A program made the translations under genes and the position numbers. A DNA stretch of 7,111 bases from Patescibacteria group bacterium (GTDB lineage: Bacteria > Patescibacteriota > Microgenomatia > UBA10105 > UBA927): the NCBI GenBank assembly GCA_003545435.1, contig DPYI01000030.1, forward strand, positions 1-7,111, written 5' to 3'. The notes beneath the pieces were generated by a model that worked only from the letters and a program-made list of their open reading frames with translations, did no database searches and had not been told where the DNA came from. Positions 4,516 to 7,111 of the stretch are shown one piece after another; positions within the stretch are counted from its first letter, which is position 1; each line of letters starts with the position of its first letter.

Positions 4516-4806
4516 ATGGGTGACAGAATGATGGGAGTATTATTCAATTGTAACGGCTGGGTCGAAGGGAACGACGGGAAGTTTTATGCTATCAACAACT
4601 TCGACGGTAGTATCCCTGTCGACTCTCAAGTAAGTTTTCTGCCTGCCGCCACCATGCAGCTATGTTCAGATGGAAAAACGCAGTTGTTGCTTGCGATGGG
4701 TGTCCGAGTAGAACCGAAAGGAGGAACCAAACGAAAACACCGAGTGGCAACCCCGCCTTCCGGAAGAAGCGCAAAAAGGGTTGTGACAAGGAGGAGGCGT
4801 GTCTGA
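4516..4806 (+). CDS. array ORF3, 96-aa basic protein, possible OB-fold
   Basis: ATG at 4516 follows CGGAGGAG (4501-4508) at normal spacing. Upstream open frame to 4336 is structured RNA and is not counted. Residues 1-63 alternate short strand-like segments (GVLFNCNGWVEGNDGKFYA, then IPVDSQVSFLPA and LLLAMGVRVEP) in the way cold-shock or other small OB-fold domains do, but the RNP motifs of true cold-shock proteins are not evident, so this is a weak resemblance. Residues 68-96 are strongly basic (GGTKRKHR..., ending RRRRV), typical of RNA- or DNA-binding tails. An RNA-binding role on the structured transcript is a natural guess, not shown. It shares the predicted third fragment with ORF4. The TGA stop lies inside the stem 4804-4810. 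Confidence 0.75.
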   Translation: MGDRMMGVLFNCNGWVEGNDGKFYAINNFDGSIPVDSQVSFLPAATMQLCSDGKTQLLLAMGVRVEPKGGTKRKHRVATPPSGRSAKRVVTRRRRV

Positions 4807-4866
4807 ACCCAGACTGACGCGGGGATTCTGCAAAATTCATAATGCAGACCGAAGCCGCAGGGTTCA
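4804..4866 (+). ncRNA. H-like nested fold after ORF3
   Basis: TGAACCC (4804-4810) pairs with GGGTTCA (4860-4866), enclosing GCGG 4819-4822 with CCGC 4855-4858 and TCTGCA 4827-4832 with TGCAGA 4843-4848. The left part, AACCCAGACTGAC, resembles the H loop of the other copies, and AGACCGAAGCC echoes the K loop. It appears to be a diverged or alternative H/K module. The first pair includes the ORF3 stop codon. Confidence 0.55.
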
Positions 4867-4873
4867 GTTCACT

Positions 4874-4952
4874 GGGCGAGCAAAAGATAAAAACTTTTCT
4901 CTCGCCCTATCTTTTGAGAACTTAATCGAGTATTGAGTTTTCAATGGGATAG
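4874..4952 (+). ncRNA. paired hairpins G and S, copy 2
   Basis: G: GGGCGAG (4874-4880) with CTCGCCC (4901-4907), with AAAAG/CTTTT inside. S: TATC 4908-4911 with GATA 4948-4951 outside TTGAGAACTT (4914-4923) with GAGTTTTCAA (4935-4944). Compared with copy 1 a G-U pair becomes A-U in S, and the G stem is changed on both sides. Confidence 0.65.
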
Positions 4953-5028
4953 ACAGTTCTTTTAAATTTTGACTACCGCGAAATACTTCGCACCTGCTCC
5001 TCGGGGATTCTGGGGTTTGGAGAGAGAC

Positions 5029-5421
5029 ATGAGCGCACTTACAGCGTTGGTTGAGAAGAATAACCTTCCCGTGTCTCTGTTTAGCGCAGAGATAGAGAAA
5101 ACCGGTGACCGTACCGCATTCCCATGGAGGGACGCGGTGTCCGATTATCTCGGGGAAGTAGGCTACGGTGGTTACGATGGCATCACAGATGTGAAGTTGA
5201 TTGGCGCAAAGAAATTATTTCTTTGGACGCACAATCAGCAGAACGGAAGTGACGCCATGGACTACTGGTGGTCGATACAAGAACTCGTGGATGGGCGCTG
5301 GAAAACTCTTTACGAGAGGCGCTATACCGGATATGACCGATACAATTCGGACCGGTACACGAGCACCTTCGCCGAGGCTGAGAAGATTGCTCCTGCAAGC
5401 ATCTTCGAAAACCCCGCGTAG
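5029..5421 (+). CDS. array ORF4, 130-aa protein of unknown function
   Basis: ATG at 5029 is preceded by GGAGAG (5019-5024), which decides the start; the frame is open to a TTG at 4969 but that start has no ribosome binding site and overlaps a small hairpin (GCGAA/TTCGC). The protein is soluble, rich in Tyr and Trp and hydrophilic in its second half: LFLWTHNQQNG (63-73), AMDYWWSIQEL (76-86) and RRYTGYDRYNSDRYTSTF (97-114). Gly/Tyr stretches (GEVGYGGYDGITD, 42-54) precede a strand-like segment. No catalytic motif or family is recognised. Unlike ORF2, ORF3 and ORF5 it has no hammerhead before it, only GACAGTTCTTTTAAATTTT, resembling the sequence after hammerhead 2. Hairpin H starts eight bases after the stop. 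Confidence 0.75.
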   Translation: MSALTALVEKNNLPVSLFSAEIEKTGDRTAFPWRDAVSDYLGEVGYGGYDGITDVKLIGAKKLFLWTHNQQNGSDAMDYWWSIQELVDGRWKTLYERRYTGYDRYNSDRYTSTFAEAEKIAPASIFENPA

Positions 5422-5428
5422 GCGTATC

Positions 5429-5454
5429 CACGCAGACCCCAGTCTGACTGCGTG
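5429..5454 (+). ncRNA. hairpin H, copy 3 (after ORF4)
   Basis: CACGCAG (5429-5435) pairs with CTGCGTG (5448-5454) around ACCCCAGTCTGA, the same 12-nt loop as copy 1. The next bases, AATAAATAAATGGGGA, also match copy 1 exactly, so the two intergenic regions share ancestry or strong selection. Confidence 0.75.
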
Positions 5455-5502
5455 TAATAAATAAATGGGGAAGAGCCTGGCGAGTATCGCTCGCAGAGGT
5501 CC

Positions 5503-5583
5503 GATGAGAGGATATGAAAGACTAAAACCCTCATCAAAGCTTTTCTGGTAGATACGCTTAGACTACCCGCCTAACCCGAGCGT
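5503..5583 (+). ncRNA. hairpin K and pseudoknot PK, copy 3
   Basis: K: GATGAG (5503-5508) and GG (5510-5511) pair with CC (5528-5529) and CTCATC (5530-5535), loop ATATGAAAGACTAAAA. PK: GGTAG (5547-5551) with CTACC (5563-5567), crossed by AAGC (5537-5540) with GCTT (5556-5559) or by ACGCTT (5554-5559) with GAGCGT (5578-5583). Relative to copy 1, GAGC/GCTC becomes AAGC/GCTT, and U-A becomes C-G in the alternative pairing; both alternatives are therefore supported. Confidence 0.7.
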
Positions 5584-5595
5584 GATCGTGGTCCT

Positions 5596-5620
5596 GGGCA
5601 AACACGTTGTTTGTTTGCCC
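5596..5620 (+). ncRNA. hairpin G, copy 3
   Basis: GGGCAAAC (5596-5603) pairs with GTTTGCCC (5613-5620), identical in the stem to copy 1. The S hairpin does not follow here; TCAAAC 5635-5640 with GTTTGA 5646-5651 stands in its place, so this copy lost or replaced S. Confidence 0.6.
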
Positions 5621-5634
5621 TCTTTATCAAGATC

Positions 5635-5984
5635 TCAAACACAATGTTTGAAATTTTGTAGAGAGTTGTTCTTTGGAAATTAAAAACACACACAGTAATG
5701 TGCTCGCAAGTATGTTGTTAGTACATTGCTGTGTGTGTTTGGAGAGAACGCATACAGGCCACCCTCATCGCGTGTAGCTTGCCAAAGCTACCAAGGATGA
5801 ACGGATCATAACTCGTCTGAGCTATGAAGCTATTAGGTTAGACAGGGCTGTCTAACTTGCAACCTTCGCGCGAAGGTTGCAGGCAAGCACCACTTCGGTG
5901 CAAGTCCCTTTGTTGGGGACATCTCTCTGGGGGAAGGTGGTCGCTCCATCTTTCCTCAATATCTCTTGAGTTGGGGATCTCAAG
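5635..5984 (+). ncRNA. large unique structured domain before hammerhead 3
   Basis: No gene is seen here, but helices fill it. An 18-bp stem joins 5684-5701 to 5723-5740. TCATC 5765-5769 with GATGA 5796-5800 encloses GTAGCTT 5774-5780 with AAGCTAC 5785-5791. Next come GTTAGACA 5837-5844 with TGTCTAAC 5849-5856, a 22-base perfect palindrome at 5859-5880, GCACC 5887-5891 with GGTGC 5897-5901, GTCCC 5904-5908 with GGGAC 5916-5920, a 10-bp stem 5931-5940 with 5946-5955, and CTTGAG 5965-5970 with CTCAAG 5979-5984. It could be a compact functional RNA; no known class was recognised. Confidence 0.6.
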
Positions 5985-6000
5985 TAAATAAAAATCCTCT

Positions 6001-6049
6001 CTGTCTCGGAATATGTGTTCCGACTGATGAGCTCGAAAGAGCGAAACAG
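6001..6049 (+). ncRNA. hammerhead ribozyme 3 (type III, canonical)
   Basis: All conserved parts are standard. Stem III CTGT 6001-6004 with ACAG 6046-6049; cleavage after C6005 (GUC); stem I TCGGAA 6006-6011 with TTCCGA 6018-6023; core CTGATGA 6024-6030; stem II GCTC 6031-6034 with GAGC 6039-6042 and loop GAAA; core GAA 6043-6045. Stem II differs from copies 1 and 2 on both strands while staying paired, and here the core-flanking pair is the usual G-C. It is followed by AAATTCAACCA and the ORF5 ribosome binding site. Confidence 0.93.
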
Positions 6050-6094
6050 AAGTTCCTCAAATTCAACCACAGACCACCCAAAGGAGGACGTCAA

Positions 6095-6244
6095 ATGATG
6101 ACATACCCAGAAATGATTGCGGAATTTGTAAAACAAATTCGCGCAGGAACCCTGGATTGGTTTCTGGCGTGCATGGCAATTGGGGTGCTGTGCATCATAT
6201 GGGTCTTTGTCCGGCATCATCGCGAGACCCGCGGAAAATCATGA
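6095..6244 (+). CDS. array ORF5, 49-aa single-pass membrane protein
   Basis: ATG at 6095 follows AAGGAGG (6081-6087) by seven bases; a second ATG at 6098 is possible. The open frame upstream to 5966 covers hammerhead 3 and is rejected as coding. Residues 1-20 are an amphipathic, weakly charged segment; 22-39 (WFLACMAIGVLCIIWVFV) are one transmembrane helix; the end HHRETRGKS is positively charged, which predicts the C-terminus in the cytoplasm. Such proteins can be holin-like, toxins of type I systems or small membrane regulators; none can be chosen from sequence. It is the only gene on the last predicted fragment (6006-6342). Its stop overlaps ATG of a nine-codon frame. Confidence 0.65.
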   Translation: MMTYPEMIAEFVKQIRAGTLDWFLACMAIGVLCIIWVFVRHHRETRGKS

Positions 6245-6270
6245 CTAAGACTCGGCGCCTCGTCAGGTAG
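6241..6270 (+). CDS. possible nine-codon ORF overlapping the ORF5 stop
   Basis: ATGA overlap with ORF5 opens MTKTRRLVR followed by TAG. Translational coupling could allow it, but there is no separate ribosome binding site and the length is not meaningful. Stems GCGCC/GGCGT and GTGCA (6287-6291) with TGCAC (6299-6303) occupy this 3' region. Confidence 0.12.
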   Translation: MTKTRRLVR

Positions 6271-6313
6271 GCGTGGCAACAGAAGCGTGCAGAAGTTTTG
6301 CACACAACCGTTC

Positions 6314-6342
6314 AAGGGCAAGTCTAACGGCTTGCCTTTTTT
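6314..6342 (+). terminator. intrinsic terminator of the array transcript
   Basis: GGCAAG (6317-6322) pairs with CTTGCC (6331-6336), followed by T6 (6337-6342) and a second T-rich stretch. A standard hairpin and U-tract ends the array. Confidence 0.85.
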
Positions 6343-6357
6343 GTTTTTTGGAACAAA

Positions 6358-6366
6358 TGATATGAT
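6358..6366 (+). promoter_or_regulatory. extended -10 promoter of the 144-aa gene
   Basis: TGATATGAT contains the TGN extension and TATGAT (five of six matches). Like the promoter at 313-321 it lacks a convincing -35 box. Transcription would start near 6373, right after the array terminator. Confidence 0.4.
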
Positions 6367-6425
6367 AAACTTATACGGAGAGTTTAGTCAGCTTTCTGAA
6401 CAAATAACATAATTTTACAAAAAAT

Positions 6426-6860
6426 ATGCCCATGGAAAAATACAAGCCATCAAATGAGGAAGTTGCAAGGGCCGAGGGGATGATGACCGATGAGCAAAAG
6501 GGAATGAGCGAACAGCGAAAAAAAGAGTTCAAAGAATACAGATCGGTATCGAAGGAAGATGTAAAAGAAATAATTAAAAAAATTCTTTTGAAAAGTGATT
6601 TCACTAATAAGGAAGATGTTGAGGTGCTTTACGAATTGATAAGCGAGCATATAGCTCAAGAAAATATCAATCCTGATGACGAAAGCGGCAAAAAAGCAAT
6701 TGAGAATTTAGCCCTTGATATTCTTTCTAAGCGCGAGTCAATCAAAAAGGAACAGCCCAACACCGCAGTCGCGGTTGAGAAAGATAGTGTGGTCGGTATC
6801 GGAGAAACCGACAAGGATGCATTACGCGACGCACTAAGGCACAAGGGTAAAAATATATAG
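6426..6860 (+). CDS. 144-aa charged hypothetical protein
   Basis: The frame opens with ATG at 6426 and a second ATG at 6432; neither has a clear Shine-Dalgarno sequence, so the start is uncertain by two codons. The product is hydrophilic, Lys/Glu-rich and predicted helical: an N-terminal charged segment (about 1-38), KEDVKEIIKKILLKS (42-56), a helical stretch around VEVLYELISEHIAQEN, then KKAIENLALDILSKRESIKK (89-108) and a short polar tail with a Gly turn (VVGIGETDKDALRDALR). There is no membrane segment, signal or catalytic motif, and no family is recognised. Its AT-rich codon use matches the left flank rather than the array, so it is probably a resident chromosomal gene. It converges on the gene at 6917-7093. 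Confidence 0.75.
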   Translation: MPMEKYKPSNEEVARAEGMMTDEQKGMSEQRKKEFKEYRSVSKEDVKEIIKKILLKSDFTNKEDVEVLYELISEHIAQENINPDDESGKKAIENLALDILSKRESIKKEQPNTAVAVEKDSVVGIGETDKDALRDALRHKGKNI

Positions 6861-6861
6861 A

Positions 6862-6901
6862 AAAAGCCACTTGCATACTTTGATTTCTGCAAGCGGCTTT
6901 T
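6862..6901. terminator. bidirectional terminator between convergent genes
   Basis: AAAAGCCACTTGCA (6862-6875) pairs with TGCAAGCGGCTTTT (6888-6901) apart from one A-C mismatch. The A-run and T-run at the ends serve as U-tracts for both strands, and it lies just after the stop codon at 6860 and before the stop of the minus-strand gene. Confidence 0.8.
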
Positions 6902-6916
6902 GGTCCTGTTTGTGCT

Positions 6917-7093
6917 TTAGTGCCCGTAATTTGTCCTTTGGTTTCTGTATGTTTTGATTATTTCCTGTATAGGCATGCGGGCAAATATTTTGAACATCAC
7001 CTTTCTCATTCTTTCGACTTGTTCTTTTTTTTCCTGTTCGGTCATATTTTGTGGCGCCGGCGGTAAATCTTCAATATTCCATCGTTCAGACAT
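6917..7093 (-). CDS. 58-aa hypothetical protein
   Basis: On the minus strand ATG at 7093-7091 is preceded by GAGGTG at about six bases; the frame runs 58 codons to TAA (6919-6917). The product begins MSERWNIEDLPPAPQNMT, a Pro-rich hydrophilic lead, followed by an amphipathic helix region rich in Lys, Arg and Met (KKEQVERMRKVMFKIFARMP, 22-41) and ends TYRNQRTNYGH. It looks like a small helical, possibly nucleic-acid or protein-binding polypeptide. No family is recognised. A good ribosome binding site, coding-like composition and a terminator just past the stop support a real gene. Confidence 0.65.
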   Translation of the reverse strand: MSERWNIEDLPPAPQNMTEQEKKEQVERMRKVMFKIFARMPIQEIIKTYRNQRTNYGH

Positions 7094-7111
7094 GGTGCAC
7101 CTCTTTTTTGC

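Larger units (their letters stand above)
2877..6342 (+). other. structured polycistronic transcript with three hammerhead ribozymes
   Basis: One predicted RNA of about 3.47 kb runs from the consensus promoter to the U-tract terminator at 6314-6342, with no convincing internal terminator or promoter. Order: leader hairpins, ORF1, hairpin H, hairpin K, pseudoknot PK, hairpin pair G/S, unique domain, hammerhead 1, ORF2, H, K, PK, hammerhead 2, ORF3, H-like fold, G/S, ORF4, H, K, PK, G, unique domain, hammerhead 3, ORF5. Cleavage at the three sites would yield RNAs of about 883, 675, 1571 and 337 nt with 5'-OH and 2',3'-cyclic phosphate ends. The region is visibly richer in G+C than the flanks. 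It is not a recognised large RNA (OLE, GOLLD, ROOL, HEARO) as far as I can tell by eye. Confidence 0.7.

Noticed and set aside
4799..4936. GTG-started 45-codon frame after AAGGAGGAGG at the end of ORF3
   Set aside because: The purine-rich site is the Arg-coding tail of ORF3, and the frame runs through the H-like fold and G/S hairpins; coincidence is likelier.
5568..5600. CGCCTAACCC resembling the start of a twister ribozyme
   Set aside because: The remaining conserved twister strands and the closing GGCG of stem P1 are missing nearby; the bases are part of the PK module.
5887..5910. GGTGCAAGTCC resembling part of a twister-sister ribozyme
   Set aside because: Only one short segment agrees; the paired internal-loop strands are not found, and GCACC/GGTGC forms a simple hairpin.
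5966..6094. N-terminal extension of ORF5 through hammerhead 3
   Set aside because: Same reason: the ribozyme occupies it, and AAGGAGG at 6081-6087 serves the ATG at 6095.
5852..6220. 122-codon minus-strand open frame
   Set aside because: It lies across the structured domain and hammerhead 3 on the opposite strand, with no ribosome binding site and no protein-like composition; it is a shadow.
1..7111. CRISPR array, insertion sequence, attachment site or replication origin
   Set aside because: No regularly spaced direct repeats, transposase, terminal repeats with target duplication, integrase or DnaA-box cluster was seen; the repeats in the array are dispersed structured RNA modules.
1..7111. 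Alternative genetic code with TGA as glycine
   Set aside because: ORF3 and ORF5 end naturally at TGA, and no gene needs read-through.

Overview
The window looks like a piece of a bacterial chromosome, probably from the Candidate Phyla Radiation (Patescibacteria). The reasons are indirect: a TrmB-type regulator with a bacterial promoter, short Lys/Glu-rich orphan proteins, GGAGG ribosome binding sites, sigma70-type promoters and U-tract hairpin terminators. The standard bacterial code fits, since TAA, TAG and TGA all end genes. No tRNA, rRNA, CRISPR array, transposase, integrase or reverse transcriptase was seen.

Left flank (1-2840). The first 200 bases hold the degraded tail of an unidentified gene, a 23-base palindrome and a strong hairpin. 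A putative zinc metallopeptidase with an HELEH motif (340-1368) is followed by a TrmB-like winged-helix regulator (start chosen at 1520, end 2269). Both are preceded by the same small hairpin repeat, a possible shared operator. Between 2248 and 2601 the minus strand carries a promoter, two tiny reading frames with good ribosome binding sites (MGDAK and MGESR), a perfect 14-bp hairpin and an end hairpin, which together suggest an unrecognised RNA of about 300 nt.

Central element (2843-6342). A promoter with perfect TTGACA and TATAAT boxes drives about 3.47 kb that ends at a U-tract terminator. It holds five small unrelated genes (39, 147, 96, 130 and 49 aa) embedded in a dense set of RNA structures that recur between them. 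Three structures are type III hammerhead ribozymes (3755-3803, 4430-4478, 6001-6049), each sitting just 5' of a ribosome binding site. Each long gene is followed by a hairpin. Three of these share an almost invariant 12-nt loop, and after those three comes a hairpin with an AAAGAC-type loop and an H-type pseudoknot whose stems change in compensating ways between copies. A further hairpin pair is duplicated, and two larger unique folded domains precede the first and third ribozymes. If the ribozymes are active, one transcript becomes four RNAs of roughly 883, 675, 1571 and 337 nt. The layout is modular: different proteins sit in reusable RNA scaffolds. I know of no described system with this arrangement.

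Right flank (6343-7111). An extended -10 promoter precedes a 144-aa charged hypothetical protein, which converges on a 58-aa minus-strand gene across a shared bidirectional terminator.
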